Virus record (IMG/VR): IMGVR_UViG_3300025660_000003
Location: 62,001 to 126,000 of that record
Source of the DNA: a virus
Length of the DNA: 64,000 nt
Direction: 5' to 3' (one strand)
Every line of letters starts with the position of its first letter. The first letter of the stretch is position 1. Under the pieces are notes generated by a model. It was given only the letters and a program-made list of their open reading frames with translations, was not told the origin of the DNA and ran no database searches. The translations under genes were made by a program, and so were the position numbers. Positions 29,055-37,721 of this stretch are shown one piece after another.

Positions 29055-32000
29055 ATGGCACTCGACCACGGAACCGGCGTCTCTCGGACCTTGAGCCCTC
29101 TCGACAGGGCCTACGCATCGGTCATCTGGCAGAAGGGCAAGCCGCCTCTCGATGCCGAGCTGAACCTCATGTCCTCGCTGGACCAGGAACGGCTGCGTGA
29201 GTACGTCGCGGGCCTGATGCCCTCCGGGTTCTTGATGGACCCGACGCGCTCTGAGTTCGACTTCAAGTTCGATCCGCTGTGGGTCAACCACTTCCACCTG
29301 GGCGTGCCCCGGTCTGCCACCGGCAGCCTCGACGCAGACGAGACGCAGCCGGTCGTGTGGGCCAACGTCAACGGCTGGATGGTCCCGGTCGCTGGAACGG
29401 ACATCACTGGCACGGCTGATGTCCACAACGTCGTCAAGCTCTACCCCGCCCCCGGTTCCGATACCCGCGTGGACTTCGTGTTCCTGGAGGTCTGGAACTC
29501 CCTGGTCCAGCCGAACCCCTCGACGCTGAACAAGCCCACGCTCTCGACCGTCTGGAAGTACGGCAACGTCCAGCACGGCGGCACGAACATCACGGACGAC
29601 CTCGAAGACCCGACCATCGGCTTCGAGACCAGCAAGCGAGTGCAGGTCCAGTACCGCATCCGTGTCTACGGCCAGGGCCTCGGCGGTGGAGCCAGCGTGA
29701 ACCTCGCTGTCCACCCGGACGGCTTCGGTGACCCGAACATCCTCGGCCGTGGGGCCAACGTGTCCGCCCCGGTCGCCGGGATGCAGTGGGCCAACATGCG
29801 GGAGCAGCTCGGTGACCCCTCCCTGTGGCGAGCAGGCGACGGCGACCCGAACAACGCCCTGGGCACCATCGACGGCTACACCTACGCCATCCCGATCTGC
29901 GCGGTCTTCCGCCGGAGCCGCGAGACCTACGTGGCCGTCAAGACCAGCGGCAACCCCACGCAGAACGGAGCGACCCTCCGCACGCCTGGCGTCTACCTGC
30001 TGGTCGATCCCCTGACGGGTGCTGTGCCCCTGCTCCAGGCGTCCCTTGGTGCGGCTCTGGGGCCGGACGACGGCAAGCTGGCCCCCTTCACCATCGCGGT
30101 AACGAACATCAACGGGTCGGGCCTCGAAGACACGGCCCACACGCTGTCGAGCATCTACCTCCAGATCGAGGATGAGATCGTCGGCATCTCGGCTGTGGAC
30201 CTGGTGGGCAACACCATCACCATCCCGGCAGGTGGCCGTGGACGGTGGGGAACGGCTGCTGCGGGGCACGCGACGGCGACCCCCATCAACCAGTTCAACA
30301 CCCGCCCGGACGGCCTGTACGCGGACGAGGTGGCCTCTCAGGACGTGCTGGACCTCCGCAGGGCGGTGAACCCGGGCGACTGGGACTACAACCGCATCCT
30401 GTCCCACAACGTCGCAGCTCTGGCCAAGGGCACGCTGCGGACGGCGTGGAAGGAGAGCAACCCCGGTGACACCGAGGGTCCGGTCGTCCACGAAGTCGTG
30501 GACATGTACGCCGGGGACGAGACGCACCCGAACCACACCGACGCGGCGGACGGCTCTGACGGCGTCCGCACGGTCTGGTCGGACGGAGCCACCATCCAGC
30601 CGGATGTGACGCTCCTCCTCAAGCACGACGCCACCCGCGACGCGGACGGCATGGTCGGCTTCACGAACACCGGGTTCGATGCCCTGGTGGAGTGGGATGT
30701 CGGTGCGAGCTTCAACCCCATCGGCTTCCTGAACACGGGCGGCGGGGCGACGGGTTGGTACAACGGCTCGTCGGTCCACCTGTTCATCGGCGGCACCACG
30801 GGCGAGCTGGGTGCGCGGGCGACCTTCCGTGCCGCCAACGTGCGGGACGTGCGCTTCGTCACGCCGGGCGAATACTGGAAGACGGGCTATCCGGTCGTTG
30901 ACCCGAACACCGGCAACCAGCACCCCGTCTCCCTCCGGTTCATTGCCGAGAAGAGCATGGTGGCCCCGCCGTCCTCCCTGGCCGCAGCCGACAAGCTCAT
31001 CGCCCCCGGTCCGCAGTACCCGTGGCGGGAGGAGTCGTTCGAGCGACCCTTCATCGTGCTCGGTGGGCTGCTGCACAGCAACCTGCGGATCACGGCTCTC
31101 GATGTCAGCGCCCTGACCATGGCGGTCGATGCCTACGGCACGACCCGCTTCTACCTCGACCTGACGAGCAAGGGCTTCGACTTCGACGCGGCTGGCGGGT
31201 TCAACAACGCCAGCGGTGGTGTGTTCCCGAATGACCCGTCGCAGGTGGCGACTCCGTTCCTGCGGGGCCAGCGCACCTTCTTCGGGATGCTGACCGATGA
31301 CGGCCGGGACCAGACGGGAGCCTCTTCCGAGGTCTACCTGATGACCTTCGGTGACCCCACGGGCCGCAACAACAACGGTGCCTTCAAGGTCATCGGTGCT
31401 GGCACGGTGGGCTACACCAACGTCCCCGGCATCAACGCCGGAACGCTGGTGCTGGAGCCCCGGTCGGCGGACTTCGCTGGCTGGTCGGCCACTGGCTCCG
31501 GCAACGAGATCACGGTGGACTTCCGGTCGCAGTTCCACAACGCAGACGACATCAGCACCTACGCAGCTCGCATCGCCGACCTGGCCATCGTGCTGACCGA
31601 CATCGGTGGCGAGTCCGGTGACGGAACCCCGTGGGACCTGGCGAACGTGGGCGCGAATGCTCTGGCCCAGTCGGGCGGTGCGTACTACGCCCCGAGCAAG
31701 ATGGTCCTCTCGACCACGCTGCTCTACCACCCCGGCCGTTCGGCAACGACGCGAGTGGCCGACGAGTTCGTGCGCTTCGCCATGCGTGGCGGTTCGGAAG
31801 AAACGCTCGGGACGTACCTGCGACGGTCGCCGTCGAGCATCGACACGACCTTCTCGGCCATCGGGACGGCAACGGACGAGACGTACTGGCCGACCATCCA
31901 CGTCGGCACCTGGAACCGGCTCTCCGGTCTCGGCTGGCACGCTCCCCTCGCCCCGGCCTACGGCGGCACTGTGGTGGGCTTCACCGAGCAGGACCGCGAG

Positions 32001-34739
32001 GCCGAGTGCTTCGTGGACCGTGGCAGCAAGACGGCCATCTTCCGGCCGTTCCGCAACCGGGACATGACGCTCCAGGCGCTGACCTGGCCGGACCCGGAGA
32101 TCCCCGCAGGGAGCTGCCTGCTCGGTCCGTATGTGTACCCGGCCCCGGACTCGTCGGAGAAGGATGCTCTCCAGATCCTCACGGGCAACGACGGAGCCCC
32201 GCACGGCACGACGGGCAAGCGGATGGGCTTCATGGTCCCCCGCGAGTTCATGCCGCGCTTCGGTCGCCAGGACATCCCGTTCCGCCAGCTCAACCCCGGC
32301 ACGGCCCCCACGGCTGCCGGGTTCATGCCGGGCATCAACCACCTGTTCACCGACGTGACCGACCTGACCAACCCGGTGTTCAACATCATCGGTGGTGAGC
32401 GGAACGCCGGAGGCGCGGAGGTCAACTCCCTGTTCATGGTGACGCGAGCCAGCGAGATCGTGTACGGCCACGGCAACAGCAGCTACGGCCCGAAGAACAT
32501 CGGTGCCTACGGTGCTCGCAAGACGACCGACATCAACCCGGCTCTCGGGCCGAACCCTGCTGCTGTCGTCGCTGCGCTCCGGGCGGTCAACTCGTCCGAC
32601 CTGGGCCGTGGGCTCAAGGGCATCCAGCTCCCGCCCTACATGGGCATCGCCCGGCTGTACGGCGTCTACGAGTTCGCGGACTACACGGCCAAGGGCGGCA
32701 CGGCGTTCAAGGTCAACCGCTACGAGATGGAAGCGGCTCCGGTGTCGATCAACCTCCTCCGCGAGGATGCCGACCAGCAGACGCTCTTCATCCTCCAGGA
32801 CGGTGCGCTGGACCTCACGGGGGCCGTGGGTGACCACACCTACATCATCCCGTCGAACGTGCTCGACCTGTCTCGCATCCCGACCTACACCGCTGGGGAC
32901 GCCTTCGAGGACTACGACTACGTCGTCGAGGCGACGGTCTTCTTCTTCGCCCGGGGCTTCATCAACGAGAACAACGTGGTCCTCGTGCGCAAGCGGGACG
33001 GCTCCTACGCCCTCAACACCGATGGGGACGACGCAGAGCTGGAGAACGTGCCGATGTGCATCCCGTCTCCGGCGGGCATCAACGACCGGCTCTACAGCGC
33101 CTACAACCGCACCGTGTACCAGGGCGACCCCTACATGACGCGGGACGGCTCGACGCGGCAGGAGGCCGACTACGAGAACCGCTACGGGCGGCTCAAGCCC
33201 TCGCAGGCGTGGCTGCTCCGCACGGCAGTCCAGCAGTTCGACTCGGCGGGCGACTTCGTCCCGCAGATGGACAACGAGCGTGGCTTTGAGGTGCTCGCCT
33301 CGATGGACTTCTACACGACGCTCGGCACGGGCAAGGTCGGCGGGATGCTGTTCCCCGGCACCCCGCTCGACGTGGGGCACATCTCCGACACGCTGCTGGC
33401 CTCCAGCCGGATGCCGCTGACGGAGACCGCAATCGACTGGCGGATCGACGTTCGGGCCTTCACCGAAGGTCAGAAGATGAACCCCAGCCGGGCAGCGGCC
33501 TCTGTGGAGATCCTGGACGCTGCGTCCATGGCAAACGCCAACGAGCACGGCCGTGCCTTCCGCGTTCGGGTGACCCACCTCGACGCCACGGAGACGACCC
33601 TCTACGGCATCACCGCTGCACGGAACGGCGTGTTCGTGGCCAACCTCGTTCCGGCGGCGGACATCTTCGAGGTGGACGCCGGGGCCGATGAGCAGGCCAC
33701 GGCGGACAACCTCGCCGTGCTCATCAACGACCACGTGGCCCTCTACCGCACGCTGACGGCAGCCGACGACGGCACCCCGAAGGTGACCCTCACGGCGATC
33801 CCGACCGGAGCAGAGGGCAACGGCATCCGGGTGACGGTGGATCTCGTGACCGTGGCTGGCGTAGGCGACCTGGTGCCTGGCCCCCCGGTCGAGACGCTGG
33901 TGCAGGAGACGCTCCGCATCGAGGTCCCGCACGACAACATGGTGGTCACTCCGCACGTCACCTCCAGTTTCTTGCTGGGCGGCATCGACGTGCCGGTGAA
34001 CGCGGGCATCGGGACGAGCCAGATGGCTCTGACCGGCATGACCGAGCGCCTCCCGCTCGGCGTCCTGGTTCAGGACAGCGACTTCATGTGCGAGAACCCG
34101 CTGGGGGACGAGGCTTCGGCCATGAACTCCAGCCCGGCTCCGCTGCGGCCCATCCAGACGCTCATGCCGCTCATCGGTGGCGAGGAGTACAGCCGATTCA
34201 TGGGCGCTCCCGGAGAGCTGCTGGCCCTGGCTGACGTGCAGATCGCCCCGTACTCCTGGGCGGCCTGGACCGACACGGCACCGGACGGTGCGACCCGCAA
34301 GTTCCGCATCTACCGGGGCGGTGCTGCCGCCTACGTGCTCTCCGGGGACAACCCCGGTGGCCCGGTGGACTGGGTGAGCGAGAGCTTCCCGAAGTCGGCA
34401 CAGCCGGTCCTCAAGGGCGGCGTGCTGGCCTGCAAGGCGATGCTCGTCCGCAACTACTACGAGGAGGCGTTCGCTGGTGGGAGCCTCGCAGCCCCGAGCC
34501 AGGGCGACGAGATCCAGATGGTCATCCTGACCCACGCCCACCTCGGCGATGGCCTGACCGTGCTCAACGGGGTGACCCTCGACGGGATCATCAGCCCCAG
34601 CGGCTACGGCGAGGGCTACTCGGCAGCCGACCGCTACCGCTGCATGGGACGACCGATGTTCCGTGGGTACAGTCGCGTCATCCCGGACCCGGCCACCGTC
34701 ACTCTGGCGGTGTACCCGGAGGACCAGCGAGGCGTCTGA
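29055..34739 (+). CDS. Large tail protein with 'GKPxLDAELNL' N-terminal domain (paralogue B, 1894 aa)
   Basis: Starts after AAGGTAGGA. Residues 16-60 contain LDRAYASVIWQKGKPPLDAE and then LNLMSSLDQ, matching the N-terminus of the 15.2 kb protein, with further matched blocks (FLEVW, KYGNV, QYRIR, HPDGF, AIPICAVF, LDLRRAV) across about 450 residues. After this shared part the proteins diverge; this one is beta-rich with repeated Pro/Gly/Asp loops and ends LAVYPEDQRGV. It lacks the GGS linker of the paralogue. Likely a baseplate-proximal fibre or a second adhesin using the same attachment domain; the sharing supports attachment at a common docking site, which is inference. Confidence 0.6.
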   Translation: MALDHGTGVSRTLSPLDRAYASVIWQKGKPPLDAELNLMSSLDQERLREYVAGLMPSGFLMDPTRSEFDFKFDPLWVNHFHLGVPRSATGSLDADETQPVVWANVNGWMVPVAGTDITGTADVHNVVKLYPAPGSDTRVDFVFLEVWNSLVQPNPSTLNKPTLSTVWKYGNVQHGGTNITDDLEDPTIGFETSKRVQVQYRIRVYGQGLGGGASVNLAVHPDGFGDPNILGRGANVSAPVAGMQWANMREQLGDPSLWRAGDGDPNNALGTIDGYTYAIPICAVFRRSRETYVAVKTSGNPTQNGATLRTPGVYLLVDPLTGAVPLLQASLGAALGPDDGKLAPFTIAVTNINGSGLEDTAHTLSSIYLQIEDEIVGISAVDLVGNTITIPAGGRGRWGTAAAGHATATPINQFNTRPDGLYADEVASQDVLDLRRAVNPGDWDYNRILSHNVAALAKGTLRTAWKESNPGDTEGPVVHEVVDMYAGDETHPNHTDAADGSDGVRTVWSDGATIQPDVTLLLKHDATRDADGMVGFTNTGFDALVEWDVGASFNPIGFLNTGGGATGWYNGSSVHLFIGGTTGELGARATFRAANVRDVRFVTPGEYWKTGYPVVDPNTGNQHPVSLRFIAEKSMVAPPSSLAAADKLIAPGPQYPWREESFERPFIVLGGLLHSNLRITALDVSALTMAVDAYGTTRFYLDLTSKGFDFDAAGGFNNASGGVFPNDPSQVATPFLRGQRTFFGMLTDDGRDQTGASSEVYLMTFGDPTGRNNNGAFKVIGAGTVGYTNVPGINAGTLVLEPRSADFAGWSATGSGNEITVDFRSQFHNADDISTYAARIADLAIVLTDIGGESGDGTPWDLANVGANALAQSGGAYYAPSKMVLSTTLLYHPGRSATTRVADEFVRFAMRGGSEETLGTYLRRSPSSIDTTFSAIGTATDETYWPTIHVGTWNRLSGLGWHAPLAPAYGGTVVGFTEQDREAECFVDRGSKTAIFRPFRNRDMTLQALTWPDPEIPAGSCLLGPYVYPAPDSSEKDALQILTGNDGAPHGTTGKRMGFMVPREFMPRFGRQDIPFRQLNPGTAPTAAGFMPGINHLFTDVTDLTNPVFNIIGGERNAGGAEVNSLFMVTRASEIVYGHGNSSYGPKNIGAYGARKTTDINPALGPNPAAVVAALRAVNSSDLGRGLKGIQLPPYMGIARLYGVYEFADYTAKGGTAFKVNRYEMEAAPVSINLLREDADQQTLFILQDGALDLTGAVGDHTYIIPSNVLDLSRIPTYTAGDAFEDYDYVVEATVFFFARGFINENNVVLVRKRDGSYALNTDGDDAELENVPMCIPSPAGINDRLYSAYNRTVYQGDPYMTRDGSTRQEADYENRYGRLKPSQAWLLRTAVQQFDSAGDFVPQMDNERGFEVLASMDFYTTLGTGKVGGMLFPGTPLDVGHISDTLLASSRMPLTETAIDWRIDVRAFTEGQKMNPSRAAASVEILDAASMANANEHGRAFRVRVTHLDATETTLYGITAARNGVFVANLVPAADIFEVDAGADEQATADNLAVLINDHVALYRTLTAADDGTPKVTLTAIPTGAEGNGIRVTVDLVTVAGVGDLVPGPPVETLVQETLRIEVPHDNMVVTPHVTSSFLLGGIDVPVNAGIGTSQMALTGMTERLPLGVLVQDSDFMCENPLGDEASAMNSSPAPLRPIQTLMPLIGGEEYSRFMGAPGELLALADVQIAPYSWAAWTDTAPDGATRKFRIYRGGAAAYVLSGDNPGGPVDWVSESFPKSAQPVLKGGVLACKAMLVRNYYEEAFAGGSLAAPSQGDEIQMVILTHAHLGDGLTVLNGVTLDGIISPSGYGEGYSAADRYRCMGRPMFRGYSRVIPDPATVTLAVYPEDQRGV

Positions 34740-34745
34740 TAGCCC

Positions 34746-35084
34746 ATGCCCTTCCTGAACCGACGAGACATCGCCCTCAAGACGAGGACACAGGCTGAGA
34801 AGGACTACCGGGTACAGCTCCGGGCGGCCCTCTCAACCCCTGGTCTGCCTGCTGAACAGCGGGTGGAGATCCAGCGTCGGCTGAAGAGCGTGGGGAAGCC
34901 CCGCGTGTACGACGCCAACTCGCCAGCCCCTCCTGGGGCCATCGAGTTCACTACCCCGGAGGTCGCCACGGAAGCGTCCCTGAAGGGTCTGACGAAAGCA
35001 GCTCTGGTTGCGCTCGCTGGAGGGCGGGGACTTCCCACCTCTGGCACAAAGGCCGTTCTGGTCGGGCGTCTGCTGGGTCGCTGA
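34746..35084 (+). CDS. Small SAP-domain protein
   Basis: A 112-residue basic protein 6 nt after the last large tail gene. Residues 77-111 (LKGLTKAALVALAGGRGLPT followed by SGTKAVLVGRLLG) form a SAP/HeH-type helix-extension-helix, normally a nucleic acid-binding module. The first 60 residues are charged and helical. A SAP protein at the end of a tail operon is unusual; it could be a virion DNA-binding or head/tail accessory protein. SAP call is from pattern, function inferred. Confidence 0.6.
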   Translation: MPFLNRRDIALKTRTQAEKDYRVQLRAALSTPGLPAEQRVEIQRRLKSVGKPRVYDANSPAPPGAIEFTTPEVATEASLKGLTKAALVALAGGRGLPTSGTKAVLVGRLLGR

Positions 35085-35099
35085 ACCAAGGAGGCAGCC

Positions 35100-35633
35100 A
35101 TGCGCTACCTGACACTGATCCTGCTTGCCCTGTCGCTGACCATCGCGGTCCCCGCATTCGCAGAGCCCACCGAACCCGCAGTCGCAGTCGAGCCCGCAGA
35201 CGATGACGACTCGGCAGCCATCCCGGAGGCCCCGGAAGCCGACGACGACGATGCTGTCCCGACAGTCGATGACGACGACTCGGCAGTCGTCGCTGTCCCT
35301 GAGACCGACGAAGAGGCCATGCTGCTCATCAGCAAGCTCCTCGACGCGGCCAACAACGGGCACTGGACCGTCTTCGCGGGTCTCCTGATCCTGCTCATGG
35401 TCTTCGGCATGAACCGCCTGGGCCTCGCAGCGAAGATCGGCGGCAAGTGGGTTCCCTGGGTCACCCTCGGAACGGGTGCTGCGGTCGCCATCGCAATCGG
35501 CCTGGCCACGGGTGCTGGGGTGGGCGAGTCCATCGCAGCCGGGCTTCTCGAAGGCACCGTCGCCATCGCTCTGTGGGAGCTGCTCGCCAAGCACGCCACC
35601 ACCAAGAAGGCGGACGGCACCGACCGCGCCTAG
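35100..35633 (+). CDS. Signal-peptide membrane protein with DDDDS tracts (lysis candidate)
   Basis: A 177-residue protein after AAGGAGG. Residues 1-21 are a classic signal peptide (MRYLTLILLALSLTIAVPAFA, cleavage after A21). Residues 34-63 contain three DDDDS/DDDD tracts separated by Pro/Ala/Glu. Hydrophobic segments at about 90-107, 119-141 and 147-163 are likely transmembrane helices, followed by a short basic tail. It is the last gene before a convergent terminator. Exported acidic stalk plus membrane anchor could suit a holin/spanin-like or superinfection role, but no family was recognised. DDDDS runs are a composition I associate with myxobacterial-type secretomes, a weak host hint. Confidence 0.6.
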   Translation: MRYLTLILLALSLTIAVPAFAEPTEPAVAVEPADDDDSAAIPEAPEADDDDAVPTVDDDDSAVVAVPETDEEAMLLISKLLDAANNGHWTVFAGLLILLMVFGMNRLGLAAKIGGKWVPWVTLGTGAAVAIAIGLATGAGVGESIAAGLLEGTVAIALWELLAKHATTKKADGTDRA

Positions 35634-35655
35634 CCCTGAACGTCTACTCGACTGG

Positions 35656-35682
35656 CAACGCCTCCCGAATCGGGAGGCGTTG
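35656..35682. terminator. Strong hairpin between convergent genes
   Basis: CAACGCCTCCC-GAATC-GGGAGGCGTTG is a perfect 11-bp stem with a 5-nt loop. It lies between the stop of the plus-strand membrane gene (35633) and the stop of the minus-strand membrane gene (35693), so it could terminate both transcripts. Only weak T-rich tails flank it. Terminator function is inferred from position and stem strength. Confidence 0.7.
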
Positions 35683-35692
35683 CTGCTTGGGC

Positions 35693-36124
35693 TCAGACGA
35701 CGTTGTACCGCTGGACGAGGTCGACGACCCCGCCGACGCCACCAGCGAGGATACTGAACCAGCAGGCGTAGTAGAGGAGGTTGCTGAACAGGATGATCCC
35801 GCCGGACTCGCTCACCACCTTGCGCTGGGCGTTGATGCGTCGGTCAGCTTCAGCGAACTGAGCATCGAACCCGCCACCGAAGAGACTGCCTCGTGACGGG
35901 CCACCCCCAGCCGGGTAGACCCGGCGACCGATGACGACATTCTGGGTCCGGGGCGGGGGAGCCCCGGCTTCGGGCTTCGGGGGCCGGAGCGAGGCAGCGA
36001 CCTTGCTCTGGATGATGGAGCCCGCGATGAGCTTGATGAGCAGCATCCCGATGATGCCGCCGACGAAGAGGCCGATGGAGAGGTAGAAGAGGTTCGGGTT
36101 CGCTCCGGTCAGCAGTTCGTTCAC
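35693..36124 (-). CDS. Small membrane protein with two hydrophobic segments
   Basis: 143 residues starting at a GTG overlapped by the upstream gene stop (GTGA). Transmembrane segments at about 12-38 and 108-135 flank a cytosolic-type basic/Pro-rich linker (SLRPPKPEAGAPPPRTQ). It is the last gene of a minus-strand unit and converges on the signal-peptide membrane gene across the hairpin. A two-helix small membrane protein next to another membrane gene could be a holin or antiholin, but nothing in the sequence proves it. Confidence 0.55.
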   Translation of the reverse strand: MNELLTGANPNLFYLSIGLFVGGIIGMLLIKLIAGSIIQSKVAASLRPPKPEAGAPPPRTQNVVIGRRVYPAGGGPSRGSLFGGGFDAQFAEADRRINAQRKVVSESGGIILFSNLLYYACWFSILAGGVGGVVDLVQRYNVV

Positions 36125-36285
36125 GGTCGTTTCTCCTTCAGGACTTTGTCGTAGGCGGCTTCGGCCTGCTCTTGGGTGGTGGTGATGCCCTCGCGGGCCT
36201 GTATGGCGATGATGTTCCGCACCATCAGCCTCCGGCGAGTGACCGGGTTGGCGAGGATGGCCTTGATGTCCACGCGGCGTCTCAC
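36121..36285 (-). CDS. Small basic coupled protein (54 aa)
   Basis: Starts GTG overlapping the upstream stop and ends overlapping the downstream start (GTGA on both sides), which is the main evidence it is real. The 54-residue product is very basic at its N-terminus (VRRRVDIKAILANPVTRRRL), with the C-terminal half an amphipathic helix (TTQEQAEAAYDKVLKEKRP). A longer in-frame extension to 36414 would overlap the upstream gene and lacks a site. No family recognised. Confidence 0.6.
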   Translation of the reverse strand: MRRRVDIKAILANPVTRRRLMVRNIIAIQAREGITTTQEQAEAAYDKVLKEKRP

Positions 36286-36530
36286 AGTCCCACCCCTTGC
36301 CGGACAGAGCGTTCCGTTTCGCGTCGAAGTCGCTGGGAGATGGCCTCCAACTCGAACATGGTGAGAGGCGTGTCGTTGTGGGGGACGAAGCGGGACCTCC
36401 GGTCGGGGTGCCACTGGATCGACCCGATCTTCGTGGAGCTGCCGTCGATGACCCCGCCCTTGGCCGGGTTCTCCCGCATCACGTCACGGGCGTGGGGGTC
36501 AGCCGTCATGTGGAAGGCGAGCTTGGCCAT
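36282..36530 (-). CDS. Small unknown protein (82 aa)
   Basis: ATG at 36530 shares ATGA with the upstream stop, so translation is coupled. Product MAKLAFHMTADPHARDVMRE to RLRRETERSVRQGVGL: hydrophilic, with a basic C-terminal helix. It sits in the same four-gene minus-strand run as its neighbours. Function unknown. Confidence 0.6.
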   Translation of the reverse strand: MAKLAFHMTADPHARDVMRENPAKGGVIDGSSTKIGSIQWHPDRRSRFVPHNDTPLTMFELEAISQRLRRETERSVRQGVGL

Positions 36531-37717
36531 CAGGTGCGGGCCAGGGTGGGATTGCTCGCCTCGACTTCCGCAGCACGCTTGGCGTCGTACTCCTTCGCCC
36601 GTGCCATGCCAGCGACGCGAGCGTCGTACTCAGCCTGCTGCTTGGCGAGGTAGGCGGCACGGGCGTCGCGGGCGACCTGGGGGTCGATCTCGAAGGACCA
36701 GCCGTTCGCTTCGACCAGGGCCTGTGCGGTCTTGTTGATGGCCGGGCCACCGCCGCAGTCGAACTGGTTGTCCCGGTAGTGGTAGCCGCAGTTGCCGCAG
36801 CCGGTCGGCATGATGGAGTCACCGCAGAGTGCGCAGTAGGTGGTGGGGGCTCCGCTGATGCGGTCGTTGGCTCCCTTGACCTCGGCCCACAGGAGCCGCT
36901 GGCGGCTGTGGATGATGAGGTCGCAGTCGGCCTCCTCGGCTTCCCCGTTGCTGTGGGTCTGGCGGTCGTTCGGCCCCATGCCGACCTTGAACACGAAAGC
37001 GAGGGCGGCGACGTGGACGGGGCGACCGTCCTGCATCCCCTTCGCGACCGGCTTCGGGGCCGGGTCGGCTCCCGCCTTGACGGCGTAGTGGTCGGGCCGA
37101 CGACGGCTAGGGTCCATGACACTGTTCGCGCAAAACCAGCCCCAGCGAGGCTGACGGAGACCGTGGCCCGCCGTGGGGTCGATGAGCTGAGGGTCCACGG
37201 GCCAGGTGCCCGGGTCGATGTGCTCGCGCTGCCAGGCGTGGGCCTCGGCTCCGAAGTCGGGGACGGTCTTCTGGCCGATGCGGAGGTTCGAGCAGTAGTC
37301 GCCCGTCATCTTCGATCCGTGGTCGGCGGACCAGGACAGGTTGAAGTTGTAGACGGCCCCATCGACGTGAACGCCGGGGACGGCGAAGTACCAGCCGCGA
37401 TGCTTGGTGTCCGAGATGGCCTTGCCGATGGCCCTGACCCGCGCCCGGATGTCGTCCGGGATGCTCGCGTCCAGCGTCCGGTACCCGTTGTCCTTCCAGA
37501 GCTGCTGGGCCTGGGCCTCCTGCTCGTCATCCAGGTCGGAGAGGATGGCAGCGACCCCTTCCGGGACGGGCGCGACCCCGTTGATGATCTCGTCGTACTT
37601 CGCGGCGATCACGTCGTCCGGGATGTGCGGGGTCACTGCCTGCACCTGCTCCAGGGTCGGGTTCAGCACCTTGCGGGAGGCGATCAGGATGGCGACGAAG
37701 GGATGGGGCTGGGTCAT
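36530..37717 (-). CDS. Zinc-ribbon protein with PD-(D/E)XK nuclease-like motif
   Basis: 395 residues. D266 in ADCDLIIHSRQRLL is followed by WAEVKG (E279, K281), the D...ExK arrangement of PD-(D/E)XK nucleases with a hydrophobic strand before each. A zinc ribbon follows at once: C295-x2-C298...C307-x2-C310. The C-terminal 60 residues form a charged, probably coiled-coil helix (KQQAEYDARVAGMARAKEYD). The N-terminal 250 residues match nothing I recognise, though WYFAVPGVHVDGAVYNFNLSW is a clear beta stretch. It starts 4 nt after the upstream gene and is coupled downstream. A DNA nuclease role is possible and moderately supported; a Zn-binding role is well supported. Confidence 0.5.
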   Translation of the reverse strand: MTQPHPFVAILIASRKVLNPTLEQVQAVTPHIPDDVIAAKYDEIINGVAPVPEGVAAILSDLDDEQEAQAQQLWKDNGYRTLDASIPDDIRARVRAIGKAISDTKHRGWYFAVPGVHVDGAVYNFNLSWSADHGSKMTGDYCSNLRIGQKTVPDFGAEAHAWQREHIDPGTWPVDPQLIDPTAGHGLRQPRWGWFCANSVMDPSRRRPDHYAVKAGADPAPKPVAKGMQDGRPVHVAALAFVFKVGMGPNDRQTHSNGEAEEADCDLIIHSRQRLLWAEVKGANDRISGAPTTYCALCGDSIMPTGCGNCGYHYRDNQFDCGGGPAINKTAQALVEANGWSFEIDPQVARDARAAYLAKQQAEYDARVAGMARAKEYDAKRAAEVEASNPTLART

Positions 37718-37721
37718 GGGA

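Noticed and set aside
29001-34541. 5.5-kb open frame (1846 codons) on the minus strand opposite the large tail gene.
   Set aside because: It is codon-aligned with the real gene; stops would need sense codons TTA, CTA or TCA, which end in A and are rare at this GC. The product is Arg/Val/Asp-rich without domains. Same reason rejects similar minus-strand frames at 5514-6875, 11646-13370, 15851-17641, 23584-25260, 25288-27318 and 46382-48655.
35689-35718. GGGCTCAGACGAC as another CTCAGA promoter-like site.
   Set aside because: No GTAGTA-like hexamer at +15, and it lies at the end of convergent genes.
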